Source: Promicromonospora sukumoe 327MFSha3.1
GTDB lineage: Bacteria; Actinomycetota; Actinomycetes; Actinomycetales; Cellulomonadaceae
DNA: 64,000 bases
Reading direction: 5' to 3'
Assembly: GCF_000385135.1 (NCBI RefSeq)
Contig: NZ_ARQM01000016.1
Coordinates: forward strand, 178,111-242,110
Made by a program: the position numbers and the translations under genes. The notes under the pieces were generated by a model. That model saw only the letters and a program-made list of their open reading frames with translations. It did not search any database and had not been told where the DNA came from. Shown in pieces: positions 54,782 to 63,020 of this stretch; within the stretch, counting starts at the first letter, position 1; every line of letters begins with the position of its first letter.

Positions 54782-56119
54782 TTATCCCGCGAAGACCCGC
54801 TGGGTGTAGGGGTTGGCGAACACGCCCTGGGGGTCGGCCGCCTCGCGCGCCCGGCGGAAGTCCTCGAAGCGGCGGTACTGGCCCGCCAGGTAGTCGGCGT
54901 CGCGGGTGTGCATCTTGCCCCAGTGGGGGCGCCCGCCCACGGCCGTGAAGATCTGCTCGGCGGCGTCGAAGTACCGCGCGTACGGCAGCTTCCAGTACTG
55001 GTGCACGGCCACGTACGCGGTGTCGCGGCCGTAGGCGGTGGACAGCCAGACGTCGTCGGCGGGGGCGAAGCGGACCTCGACCGGGAACGGGATGTTCTCG
55101 CCCGTGGACCGCTGCCAGGCGTCGAGCTGGTCGAGCACCTGCCGCACCGCCGCCCGCGGCACGGCGTACTCCATCTCGCGGAACCGCACGCGCCGGTGCG
55201 TGCAGAACACCTCGTGCGACGGCGCCGTGTAGCGGCGCGAGCTCAGGGCGCGGGCCGAGATCGCGTTCAGCGTGGGGGTCGCCGCCGGGACGAGGGTAGC
55301 GATCCGGTTGACGGTGCCGAACAGCGCGTTGGACAGCACCTCCTCGTCGATGAACGAGCGGACGGCGCCCGCCGCCCTGCGCAGGCCGTGCGCCAGGCCG
55401 GACCCGGCGTTCGTGCCGGCGTCGACCCGCGTGTTGCGCAGCGTCAGGGCGCGGCGCGTGGCGGGGAACCAGTAGAACTCGAAGTGGTCGCTGCCCGCGA
55501 CGAGGTCGTCGAGCTCCTCGAGGACGCGGTCCAGGGGCCAGGGCTCCTCGACGGCGAGGAGGTCGAAGGCGGGGACGGCCTCGATGGTCACGGTGCTCAG
55601 CACGCCCGTGGCGCCGAGGCCGAGGCGGGAGGCCTCGAACAGGTCGTGGCGCTCGGTGGGCGCGGCGCGCACGACGTCGCCGTCGGGCCCCACGACCGTC
55701 AGGGCGCGCACGCGGGTGGCGAGGCCGCCGAACCGGGCGCCCGTGCCGTGCGTGCCCGTGGAGATGGCGCCGGCGACCGACTGCCGGTCGATGTCGCCGA
55801 GGTTCTGCATGGCCAGGCCGCGCTCGGCCAGGTGCCGGTTGAGCTGGTGCAGCCGCATGCCCGCGCCCACCGTGACCAGGGCGTGCCCGGTGTCTGGGTC
55901 GCGCTCCACGCGGTGCAGGGCGTCCAGGTGGTCCAGGTTGAGCAGCACGCCGTCGGTGGCCGCCGCCGGCATGAACGAGTGCCCGGCGCCGACGGCGCGC
56001 ACCGTGTGCCCGTCCTTGACGGCGCGCCGGACGGCGTCGGACAGCTCGTCCTCGGAGGCCGGCTGCTCGAGTCGTGCGGGCGTGGCGGTCACGTTGCGTG
56101 CCCAGTTCGTCCAGATCAC
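54782..56119 (-). CDS. FAD-linked sugar-lactone oxidase (D-arabinono-1,4-lactone oxidase family)
   Basis: 445 residues, VAO/GLO flavoprotein fold. The PCMH FAD domain is about 8-175 with AVGAGHSF (H47 at the usual flavin-linking position) and GDIDRQSVAGAISTGTHGTG. The C-terminal ALO domain ends with the characteristic GGRPHWGKMH. The natural substrate in actinobacteria is not settled (gulono-, arabinono- or other aldonolactone, or alditol). GTG at 56119 has GATAGT at 6 nt, suggesting a leaderless mRNA. It diverges from the PLP-enzyme gene with 56 nt between starts. Confidence 0.88.
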   Translation of the reverse strand: MIWTNWARNVTATPARLEQPASEDELSDAVRRAVKDGHTVRAVGAGHSFMPAAATDGVLLNLDHLDALHRVERDPDTGHALVTVGAGMRLHQLNRHLAERGLAMQNLGDIDRQSVAGAISTGTHGTGARFGGLATRVRALTVVGPDGDVVRAAPTERHDLFEASRLGLGATGVLSTVTIEAVPAFDLLAVEEPWPLDRVLEELDDLVAGSDHFEFYWFPATRRALTLRNTRVDAGTNAGSGLAHGLRRAAGAVRSFIDEEVLSNALFGTVNRIATLVPAATPTLNAISARALSSRRYTAPSHEVFCTHRRVRFREMEYAVPRAAVRQVLDQLDAWQRSTGENIPFPVEVRFAPADDVWLSTAYGRDTAYVAVHQYWKLPYARYFDAAEQIFTAVGGRPHWGKMHTRDADYLAGQYRRFEDFRRAREAADPQGVFANPYTQRVFAG

Positions 56120-56125
56120 GGGAGC

Positions 56126-56131
56126 ACTATC
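56126..56131 (-). promoter_or_regulatory. Candidate -10 box, leaderless oxidase gene
   Basis: GATAGT on the minus strand, 6 nt before the GTG at 56119. Confidence 0.5.
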
Positions 56132-56163
56132 CCACGGGCCCGCTCAGGGGGACAGAACCGGAG

Positions 56164-56169
56164 TAGCGT
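56164..56169 (+). promoter_or_regulatory. Candidate -10 box, leaderless PLP-enzyme gene
   Basis: TAGCGT, 6 nt before the ATG at 56176. Confidence 0.5.
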
Positions 56170-56175
56170 TCGGGC

Positions 56176-57396
56176 ATGAGCTCCGCAGCAGACACCGCCG
56201 CGCGGCTTTCCGCCGCCACGTCCGGCCTGCCGGCCCCCGTCGCCGTGGTCGACCTGGACGTGTTCGACACCAACGCCCTCGACATCCTCAAGCGGGCCGA
56301 CGGCGTGCCCGTGCGGGTCGCGTCGAAGTCCGTGCGGGTGCGCTCCCTCGTCGAGCGGGCGCTCGGGCACGGGTTCGCCGGTGTCATGGCCTACTCGCTG
56401 CGTGAGGCGCTGTGGCTGGTCGGCCAGGGCACGCGCGACGTGCTGGTCGGCTACCCGACGGTGGACCGCGAGGCGCTGGCCGCGCTGGCCTCGGACGCCA
56501 CCGCGCGCACCGAGATCACCCTGATGGTCGACGACGTGGCCCACCTCGGCCTGATCGCCGACGCCGAGGAGCGGGCCGGTGCGGGCGGGCCCGAGGCGGC
56601 CGCGTCGGCCGCGCGGCCGATCCAGGTCTGCCTGGACGTCGACTGCTCGCTGCGGGTCGGCGTCGGGCCGCTCACGGCGCACCTGGGCGTGCGCCGCTCG
56701 CCCCTGCGCGAGCCCGGCGACGTCGCCGCCCTGGCGACCGTGGCGCAGGCCAAGGGCCTCGCGGTGCGCGGCCTGATGTTCTACGAGGCCCAGGTGGCCG
56801 GCCTGCCGGACACCAGCCCCGCGGTCCGGGTCGTCAAGCGGCTCACGATGCGCGAGGTGAACGAGCGGCGCGTGCGGATCCTCGCGGCGGTGCGCGACGC
56901 CGTCGGGCACGAGGTGGAGCTGGTCAACGCGGGCGGCACCGGGTCGATCGAGGTGAGCGGCAGCGCGCCCGGGGTGACCGAGGTGACCTCCGGCTCCGGG
57001 CTGTTCGCCCCCGGGCTGTTCGACGGCTACCGCTCGTTCGAGGCGCGGCCGGCGGCGTTCTTCGGCCTGGACGTGGTCCGCGAGCCCGCCCCCGGCTGGG
57101 TGACGGCGTTCGCGGGCGGGTACGCGGCGTCGGGCCAGGCCGGCAAGCTGCGGCTGCCGCGCCTGTTCACGCCCGGCTACACGCTGAGCGGGACCGAGGG
57201 CGCGGGCGAGGTGCAGACGCCGCTCAAGGCCACCCGGGCGGGCGGCGGCATGCTCCGCACCGGGGACCGGGTCTGGCTCCGGCACGCGAAGGCCGGCGAG
57301 ATGATGGAGCGGTTCGACCAGGTGCACCTCGTGCGGGGCAGCGTGATCACCGAGACCGTGCCGACGTACCGCGGCGAGGGCCGCAACTTCGGCTAG
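56176..57396 (+). CDS. Fold-III PLP amino acid deaminase/aldolase (alanine-racemase-like)
   Basis: 406 residues of the alanine-racemase-fold group that includes D-threonine aldolase and D-serine dehydratase. The PLP Lys is K51 in RVASKSVRV. QVCLDVDCSLRVGVG, NAGGTGSIEVS and the C-terminal metal/cofactor region (GDRVWLRHAKAGEMMERFDQVHLV) follow the family. The real substrate is unknown. Actinobacteria often keep this gene next to the lactone-oxidase-like gene, as here, which suggests a shared unexplored pathway. Confidence 0.87.
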   Translation: MSSAADTAARLSAATSGLPAPVAVVDLDVFDTNALDILKRADGVPVRVASKSVRVRSLVERALGHGFAGVMAYSLREALWLVGQGTRDVLVGYPTVDREALAALASDATARTEITLMVDDVAHLGLIADAEERAGAGGPEAAASAARPIQVCLDVDCSLRVGVGPLTAHLGVRRSPLREPGDVAALATVAQAKGLAVRGLMFYEAQVAGLPDTSPAVRVVKRLTMREVNERRVRILAAVRDAVGHEVELVNAGGTGSIEVSGSAPGVTEVTSGSGLFAPGLFDGYRSFEARPAAFFGLDVVREPAPGWVTAFAGGYAASGQAGKLRLPRLFTPGYTLSGTEGAGEVQTPLKATRAGGGMLRTGDRVWLRHAKAGEMMERFDQVHLVRGSVITETVPTYRGEGRNFG

Positions 57397-57417
57397 GCCC
57401 GCTCGCCCGGCATCGGG

Positions 57418-57423
57418 TAGAAC
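57418..57423 (+). promoter_or_regulatory. Candidate -10 box, leaderless LtrA gene
   Basis: TAGAAC, 6 nt before the ATG at 57430. The last base differs from the TAnnnT pattern. Confidence 0.4.
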
Positions 57424-57429
57424 AAGCCC

Positions 57430-58680
57430 ATGCCCACACTGCACCACCGCAACCGGCCGATGACGGGTCGCGACCCGCACGAGCCGGCGCGCACGGCGAC
57501 CCCGCTGGAGCTGCTGTTCGACCTCACGTTCGTGGTCGCGTTCGGGGTGGCCGGCGAGCAGGGCGCGCACCTGCTCGCCGAGGGGCACGTGGCGTCGGGC
57601 GTCGTGGGCTTCGCGTTCTCGATGTTCGCGATCTGCTGGGCGTGGATCAACTTCACCTGGTTCGCCTCCGCGTTCGACACCGACGACTGGTTCTACCGCG
57701 TCACCACCATGGTGCAGATGATCGGCGTCGTGATCCTGGCGCTCGGCCTGCCCGCGATGTTCGCGTCGATCGACGAGGGCGACCGCGTGCACAACGAGGT
57801 CATGGTCGCCGGGTACATCGTGATGCGGCTGGCCACGCTCGTGCAGTGGCTGCGCGCGGCCCGGCAGGCGCCCGAGTACCGCGCCACCTGCATGTCGTAC
57901 GTGCGCACGCTGGTCATCACGCAGGTCGGGTGGCTCGTCCTGGCGGTCGCCCCCGTGACGGTCCCGGTCTTCTTCGTGGGTGGTGTGCTGCTGGGGATCG
58001 CCGAGATGGCGGGGCCGTACGTCGCCGAGCGCTACCGCACGGCCGGCCCCGGCCAGAAGAGCACGCCGTGGCACGCCCACCACATGGCGGAGCGCTACGG
58101 CCTGCTCGCCATCATCACGCTCGGCGAGGGGGTGATCGGCACCGTGGCGTCGCTGTCCGCCGTCGTCACGGACTCGGGATGGACGCTCGACGCCGCGCTC
58201 GTGGCGCTCGCGGGCACCGGCCTCACGTTCGGGCTCTGGTGGACGTACTACCTCACGCCCGACGCCGAGCTGCTGCACCGCCACCGGGAGCGGTCGTTCA
58301 CCTGGGGCTACGGCAACATCCTGGTCTTCGCGGCGCTGGCTGGCGTCGGGGCCGGGCTGCACGTCGCCGGCTACTACCTGGAGGAGCACTCGCACCTCGG
58401 CGCCCTCGGGACGGTGCTGGCGGTCGCCGTGCCGGTGCTGGTGTTCGTGGTGGCCGACTACGTCCAGTTCTGGATCCTCAGCCGGGCGGTCAGCCCGCTG
58501 CACCTGTACCTGGTGCTCGGCACGGTCGCGACGCTCGCCGTGGCGGTCGCCGCCGCGGCGGCGGGCGTCGGCATGGCGTGGGCCCTGCTCCTGGTGATGC
58601 TCGCGCCCGCGATCTCGGTCGTCGGGTACGAGGCGCGCGGGCACCGGCACGTGGCCCGGCTGCTCGGGGACGACGCCTAG
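57430..58680 (+). CDS. LtrA (low-temperature-requirement) family membrane protein
   Basis: 416 residues with about 10-12 membrane helices. The N-terminal segment TPLELLFDLTFVVAFG and the conserved HHMAERYGLLAIITLGEGVIGT motif are diagnostic of the LtrA family (PF06772). The activity is unknown; Listeria LtrA was found through growth at low temperature. Conserved Glu and His residues within helices suggest transport or a membrane redox role, but this is speculative. It ends 17 nt before the SRPBCC gene. Confidence 0.88.
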   Translation: MPTLHHRNRPMTGRDPHEPARTATPLELLFDLTFVVAFGVAGEQGAHLLAEGHVASGVVGFAFSMFAICWAWINFTWFASAFDTDDWFYRVTTMVQMIGVVILALGLPAMFASIDEGDRVHNEVMVAGYIVMRLATLVQWLRAARQAPEYRATCMSYVRTLVITQVGWLVLAVAPVTVPVFFVGGVLLGIAEMAGPYVAERYRTAGPGQKSTPWHAHHMAERYGLLAIITLGEGVIGTVASLSAVVTDSGWTLDAALVALAGTGLTFGLWWTYYLTPDAELLHRHRERSFTWGYGNILVFAALAGVGAGLHVAGYYLEEHSHLGALGTVLAVAVPVLVFVVADYVQFWILSRAVSPLHLYLVLGTVATLAVAVAAAAAGVGMAWALLLVMLAPAISVVGYEARGHRHVARLLGDDA

Positions 58681-58685
58681 ACCGT

Positions 58686-58691
58686 TAGCCT
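58686..58691 (+). promoter_or_regulatory. Candidate -10 box, leaderless SRPBCC gene
   Basis: TAGCCT, 6 nt before the ATG at 58698. Confidence 0.5.
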
Positions 58692-58697
58692 GCACTG

Positions 58698-59156
58698 ATG
58701 CGAGCAGCAGTGACGGTGCACATGGACGCGTCCCCCGAGCGGGTCTGGGACCTGCTCAGCGACGTCACGCGGGTGGGCGAGCTGAGCCCGGAGACGTTCG
58801 AGGCCGAGTGGACGGACGGCGCGACCGGCCCCGCCGTCGGCGCGCACTTCCGCGGGCACGTGCGGCGCAACGGCGTCGGCCCCGTGTACTGGTCGCAGTG
58901 CAAGGTGACGCACTGCGAGCCGGGCCGCGACTTCGGCTTCACCGTGTACCTGGGCGGCAGGCGCCTGAACAACTGGCGCTACCGGCTGGCACCCGCCGAC
59001 GGCGGCACCGACGTCACCGAGTCGTTCGAGCTGGAGCAGCGCGGCGCGGCGCGGGTGTACTGGGCGCTGGCGGGCTGGCACCGGCGCCGGGTGAACGTGC
59101 GGGGCATGCGGCAGACCCTGGAACGAGCCCGGGCAATTGTCGAGGCGGGAACCTGA
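58698..59156 (+). CDS. SRPBCC (START-like / polyketide-cyclase-like) protein
   Basis: 152 residues. It opens AAVTVHMDASPERVWDLLSDVTRVGELSPETFEAEW, the usual SRPBCC beginning, followed by the curved beta sheet and a C-terminal helix (MRQTLERARAIVEAG). The fold makes a hydrophobic pocket for a lipid or aromatic ligand; the ligand is unknown. It has its own leaderless-type promoter. Confidence 0.87.
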   Translation: MRAAVTVHMDASPERVWDLLSDVTRVGELSPETFEAEWTDGATGPAVGAHFRGHVRRNGVGPVYWSQCKVTHCEPGRDFGFTVYLGGRRLNNWRYRLAPADGGTDVTESFELEQRGAARVYWALAGWHRRRVNVRGMRQTLERARAIVEAGT

Positions 59157-59164
59157 AGCGCCGG

Positions 59165-59170
59165 TACCCT
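59165..59170 (+). promoter_or_regulatory. -10 box, leaderless cysS
   Basis: TACCCT, 6 nt before the GTG at 59177. Confidence 0.55.
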
Positions 59171-59176
59171 TGACAG

Positions 59177-60604
59177 GTGACTATTCGCCTGTTTGACACC
59201 GCTGCGCGCGAGGTGCGCGACTTCACCCCCATCACCCCGGGCGAGGTCGGCATCTACCTGTGTGGCGCCACGGTGCAGGCACCCCCGCACGTAGGTCATC
59301 TGCGTCCGGTCATCGCGTTCGACGTGCTGCGCCGGTGGCTCACCCGGCGGGGTCTGAAGGTCACCCTGATCCGCAACGTCACCGACATCGACGACAAGGT
59401 GCTGGCCAAGGCGGCCGCCGCCGGCCGGGAGTGGTGGGCGCACGCCGCGCTGTACGAGCGGGTGTTCACCCAGGCGTACGACGCGCTCGGCGTGATCCCG
59501 CCCACCTACGAGCCGCGGGCCACGGGCAGCGTGCCCGAGATGGTCGCGCTCATGGAGCGTCTGGTCGAGAAGGGCAACGCCTACTCCACCGGCGAGGGCA
59601 ACGTCTGGTTCGACGTCCACTCCTGGCCCGCCTACGGCGAGCTGACCCGGCAGCGGGTCGAGGACCTCAGTCCCGAGGAGGGCACGGAGGCCGCGCCGGG
59701 GTCCGCCGCCGCGGCCAAGAAGAACCCGCACGACTTCGCGCTGTGGAAGGCCGCCAAGCCGGGCGAGCCGGAGTCGGCGTCGTGGGACACCCCGTTCGGC
59801 CGCGGCCGGCCCGGCTGGCACCTGGAGTGCTCCGCGATGGCCCGCCGCTACCTGGGCGAGACGTTCGACATCCACGGCGGCGGCCTCGACCTGCGGTTCC
59901 CGCACCACGAGAACGAGCAGGCGCAGTCGCGGGCCGCGGGCTACGAGTTCGCCCAGCGCTGGATGCACGTCGCGTGGGTCACGCAGTCCGGCGTCAAGAT
60001 GTCGAAGTCCCTGGGCAACGGGCTGCTGGTCAGCGAGCTGCTGGCCCAGGCGCCCGCGCCCGTCGTGCGCTACGCCCTGGTGGCCGTGCAGTACCGCTCC
60101 ATGCTGGAGTGGGCGCCCGACACCCTGGACGAGGCCCGCACCACGTGGGAGCGCCTGTCGGGCTTCGTCACGCGCGCCTCGGAGCGCGTGGGCGACGTCC
60201 CCGTCGAGGAGGTCGCCAAGGCCGAGCTCCCCGAGGCGTTCGCCGCCGCGATGGACGACGACCTCAACGTGCCGCAGGCGCTCGCCGTCGTGCACGAGCA
60301 CCTGCGGGCCGGCAACACGGCCCTCGCCTCCGGGAGCGACGCCGCCGTCCGCGACGAGCTGGTGACGCTCCGTGCGATGCTGGACGTGCTGGGCCTGGAC
60401 CCGGCCGACCCGCAGTGGTCGACGTCGGGCGACGACCGGTACGCGACCGCCCTCGACGGGCTGGTCGCCGCCGAGCTGAAGGCCCGCGCGGAGGCGCGGG
60501 CCGCGAAGGACTGGGCCACCTCCGACGCGATCCGGGACCGCCTCGCGGCCGCCGGGATCGAGGTCCAGGACTCCGCCGACGGGGCCCGCTGGGCCCTCTC
60601 CTGA
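59177..60604 (+). CDS. cysS: Cysteinyl-tRNA synthetase
   Basis: 475 residues. Class I synthetase with the zinc Cys C29 in YLCGATVQ, the HIGH-type motif H38-V-G-H41, and K274-M-S-K-S278. The zinc-binding [15 protein letters not shown] and FPHHENE segments are specific for CysS. The GTG at 59177 has TACCCT at 6 nt. It is followed after 34 nt by rlmB, the conserved cysS-rlmB pair. The charged product is also the signal read by the polycysteine leader of metYX. Confidence 0.97.
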   Translation: MTIRLFDTAAREVRDFTPITPGEVGIYLCGATVQAPPHVGHLRPVIAFDVLRRWLTRRGLKVTLIRNVTDIDDKVLAKAAAAGREWWAHAALYERVFTQAYDALGVIPPTYEPRATGSVPEMVALMERLVEKGNAYSTGEGNVWFDVHSWPAYGELTRQRVEDLSPEEGTEAAPGSAAAAKKNPHDFALWKAAKPGEPESASWDTPFGRGRPGWHLECSAMARRYLGETFDIHGGGLDLRFPHHENEQAQSRAAGYEFAQRWMHVAWVTQSGVKMSKSLGNGLLVSELLAQAPAPVVRYALVAVQYRSMLEWAPDTLDEARTTWERLSGFVTRASERVGDVPVEEVAKAELPEAFAAAMDDDLNVPQALAVVHEHLRAGNTALASGSDAAVRDELVTLRAMLDVLGLDPADPQWSTSGDDRYATALDGLVAAELKARAEARAAKDWATSDAIRDRLAAAGIEVQDSADGARWALS

Positions 60605-60638
60605 TCTGACACCCCGGCTGAGAGACGAGATACAAAAG

Positions 60639-61634
60639 ATGGCAGGCAACTCCAAGCGCGCCGGTGCGGTGCGCAAGGCCGGCTCCAAGAAGGGTGCGCA
60701 GGTCGGCACCGGCGGGCACAGCCGCAAGGCGCTGCGCGGCAAGGGCCCGACGCCCAAGGCGGAGGACCGCACCTACCACCCCGCGCACCAGCGCAAGGTG
60801 GCGGCGGAGAAGCGCGCCGCCACGGGGCAGCGCCGTCCTGGCGGCCCGGGCGGGCGCGGCGCCGGCCGCAAGGGCGCCGGCGCGGCCGAGGTGGTCGCCG
60901 GGCGCAACTCCGTGCTGGAGGCGCTCCGCGCGGAGATGCCCGCCGAGGGCATCTACCTGGCCTCGCGCCTGGAGTCGGACGACCGCACCAAGGAGATCCT
61001 GGAGATCGCGCACGCGCGCAGCCTGCCGATGTTCGAGGCGTCGCGCGTCGACCTGGACCGGCTCACCGACGGCGCGGTGCACCAGGGCGTCGCCATGAAG
61101 GTGCCGCCGTACGACTACCGGGACGCCGACGACCTGCTCGACGTCGCGGCCGAGGCGGGCCAGCCGCCGCTGATCGTGGCGCTGGACGGCATCACCGACC
61201 CGCGCAACCTCGGGGCCGTGCTGCGGTCCGCCGGGGCGTTCGGCGCGCACGGCGTGCTGGTGCCGGAGCGGCGCGCGGCGGGCGTGACGGCGTCGGCCTG
61301 GAAGGTGTCCGCGGGCGCGGCCGCGCGCGTGCCGGTGGCACGGGCGACCAACCTGGCCCGTGAGCTGGCCGAGCTGAAGAAGACGGGCTGCTTCGTGGTG
61401 GGCCTCGACGCGGGCGGCGACATGCCCGTGGGCGAGCTCGCGTACGCGAACGACCCGCTGGTGCTGGTCGTCGGCTCGGAGGGCAAGGGCCTGTCCCGCC
61501 TGGTGCGCGACGCGTGCGACGCCGTCGTCTCCATCCCGATCGCGGCCACGACCGAGTCGCTGAACGCCGCCGTGGCGGCGGGCATCACGCTCTACGAGGT
61601 GGCCAGGCAGCGCACGGACGCGAGCCAGGCCTAG
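60639..61634 (+). CDS. rlmB: 23S rRNA (guanosine-2'-O)-methyltransferase, SpoU/TrmH family
   Basis: 331 residues. An N-terminal ~85-residue Lys/Arg/Gly-rich extension precedes the substrate-binding domain (VVAGRNSVLEALR) and the SPOUT methyltransferase domain. The SPOUT motifs are VALDGITDPRNLGAVLRSA, VVGSEGKGLSRLVRDACD and SIPIAATTESLNAAVAAGITLYE, which form the trefoil SAM knot. It most likely methylates G2251 of 23S rRNA. Its stop codon overlaps that of the converging DUF4032 gene in the sequence CTAG (61631-61634). Confidence 0.94.
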   Translation: MAGNSKRAGAVRKAGSKKGAQVGTGGHSRKALRGKGPTPKAEDRTYHPAHQRKVAAEKRAATGQRRPGGPGGRGAGRKGAGAAEVVAGRNSVLEALRAEMPAEGIYLASRLESDDRTKEILEIAHARSLPMFEASRVDLDRLTDGAVHQGVAMKVPPYDYRDADDLLDVAAEAGQPPLIVALDGITDPRNLGAVLRSAGAFGAHGVLVPERRAAGVTASAWKVSAGAAARVPVARATNLARELAELKKTGCFVVGLDAGGDMPVGELAYANDPLVLVVGSEGKGLSRLVRDACDAVVSIPIAATTESLNAAVAAGITLYEVARQRTDASQA

Positions 61635-62875
61635 GCCTGCTGCTCGGCCTCGCCCGGCGCGAGGCCGAGCAGGGCGTCCTCGTCGGGGCGGTGCCGCAGC
61701 ACGTTCTCGACGTAGGACTTGGCGGCCTCGGGCAGCGGGATGTCCCGCTGCGCCTGCTGCGAGATGAACCAGCGGTGGTCGAGGATCTCGTGGAACAGCT
61801 GCGCCGGCTCCAGCTTGCGCCGCATCTCCTTGGGCACGGCGTCGATCGTGGGGCGGAAGACCTGGCGGACCCAGGCGTGCGCCACGATCTGCTCCTGGTC
61901 GTTCTGCCGGTCCGTCGCGGCGCGGAAGCTGTCCAGGTCGTTGAGCATGCGGCGTGCCTGGTTCTCCTGGACGTCCAGGCCCGTCAGGCGCAGCAGCCGG
62001 CGCGAGTGGTGCCCGGCGTCGACCACCTTGGGCTGGATGCGCACCTTGGTGCCGTCGATGTCCGTGGTGATCTCCAGCTCGCCCACGTCGAAGCCCAGGT
62101 CGTTGAGCCGCTCGATGCGCGCGGCCACGCGCCAGCGCTCCTCCTGGTCGAACGCCTCCGAGATGGTCAGGGCGGCCCACAGCTCCTGGTAGCGCTCCAC
62201 GAGCGCGTCGCCGATGGACACCTCGTCGACGTCCTCGTCGAGCAGCTCGCCCGCGGCGAGGTCCATCAGCTCGCCGATGATGTTGGTGCGCGCCAGGTCG
62301 ACGTCGTAGTTGCGCTGGCCGTCGGTGAGCTGGCGGTGCATGTCGCCGGTCTCGGCGTCCACCAGGTAGGCCGCGAAGGTCTCGGCGTCGCGCCGGAAGA
62401 GGGTGTTGGACAGCGACACGTCGCCCCAGTAGAAGCCCACGAGGTGCAGGCGCACCAGGAGCACCGCGAGGGCGTCGATGAGGCGCGTGGCGGTGTCGGG
62501 TCGCAGGTCCTGGCTGAACAGGGCGCGGTACGGCAGCGAGAACGGCAGGTGCTCGGTGATGAGCACGGCCTCGAGCCGCTCGCCGTCGGGCGCGCTGCGG
62601 CCCGTGATGACGCCCACGGGCACCACGGAGGGCACCTCGATGCGGTGCAGCTGCCGCAGCAGCGCGTACTCGCGGTAGGCGACGGTCTCGCCGATCTCCT
62701 TGATGGCCAGCACGCGGCCGCCGTGGTTGACGAACCGGACCACGTGCCGCGAGATGCCCTGGGGCAGGGCGGCGAGGACCTCGTCGGGCCACTCCGCCAG
62801 CGGGACGTCCCACGGGAGGTCCAGCAGAGTGGGGTCGGGCGCCACCGCGGTGATCTGGAGGTTCTGCTGGGGCAT
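61631..62875 (-). CDS. DUF4032 protein with lipopolysaccharide-kinase-like N-terminus
   Basis: 414 residues. Residues ~30-220 resemble a small-molecule or LPS (WaaP/Kdo-type) kinase: VVRFVNHGGRVLAIKEIGETVAYREYALLRQL supplies a VAIK-like Lys and the helix-C Glu, and GFYWGDVSLSNTLF is the catalytic loop with D..N. The DUF4032 domain (about 230-395) contains EITTDIDGTKVRIQPKVVDAGHHSRRLLRLTGLDVQENQARRMLNDLD. Target unknown. ATG at 62875 is preferred over 62884 since CAGAAT lies 7 nt upstream. It is convergent and 4-nt overlapping with rlmB. Confidence 0.87.
   Translation of the reverse strand: MPQQNLQITAVAPDPTLLDLPWDVPLAEWPDEVLAALPQGISRHVVRFVNHGGRVLAIKEIGETVAYREYALLRQLHRIEVPSVVPVGVITGRSAPDGERLEAVLITEHLPFSLPYRALFSQDLRPDTATRLIDALAVLLVRLHLVGFYWGDVSLSNTLFRRDAETFAAYLVDAETGDMHRQLTDGQRNYDVDLARTNIIGELMDLAAGELLDEDVDEVSIGDALVERYQELWAALTISEAFDQEERWRVAARIERLNDLGFDVGELEITTDIDGTKVRIQPKVVDAGHHSRRLLRLTGLDVQENQARRMLNDLDSFRAATDRQNDQEQIVAHAWVRQVFRPTIDAVPKEMRRKLEPAQLFHEILDHRWFISQQAQRDIPLPEAAKSYVENVLRHRPDEDALLGLAPGEAEQQA
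61640..61672 (+). terminator. Terminator of rlmB inside the DUF4032 coding end
   Basis: A perfect 14-bp stem (CTGCTCGGCCTCGC and complement) with a 5-nt loop, starting 5 nt after the rlmB stop. It lies within the last codons of the opposite gene. Confidence 0.7.
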
Positions 62876-62882
62876 GGGCACC

Positions 62883-62888
62883 ATTCTG
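62883..62888 (-). promoter_or_regulatory. Candidate -10 box, leaderless DUF4032 gene
   Basis: CAGAAT on the minus strand, 7 nt before the ATG at 62875. Confidence 0.4.
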
Positions 62889-62924
62889 GATGACAGGAGC
62901 GCCGGCGCTGAATCACGGCGGGAC

Positions 62925-62982
62925 AGAAGTGTGGCGAGACAGGGCGTCGGCTGGTGCCGGCGTCCTGTCTCGCCACAGTTCT
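62925..62982 (-). terminator. Terminator after msiK
   Basis: A 19-bp stem with one mismatch (left arm 62925-62943, right arm 62964-62982) around a 20-nt GC-rich loop. The right arm shares 20 identical bases with the gpmA/phoU terminator. Confidence 0.85.
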
Positions 62983-63020
62983 ACTTCGCCATGGTTCTAC
63001 CTCGGCGAGGGGGCGTCGGC

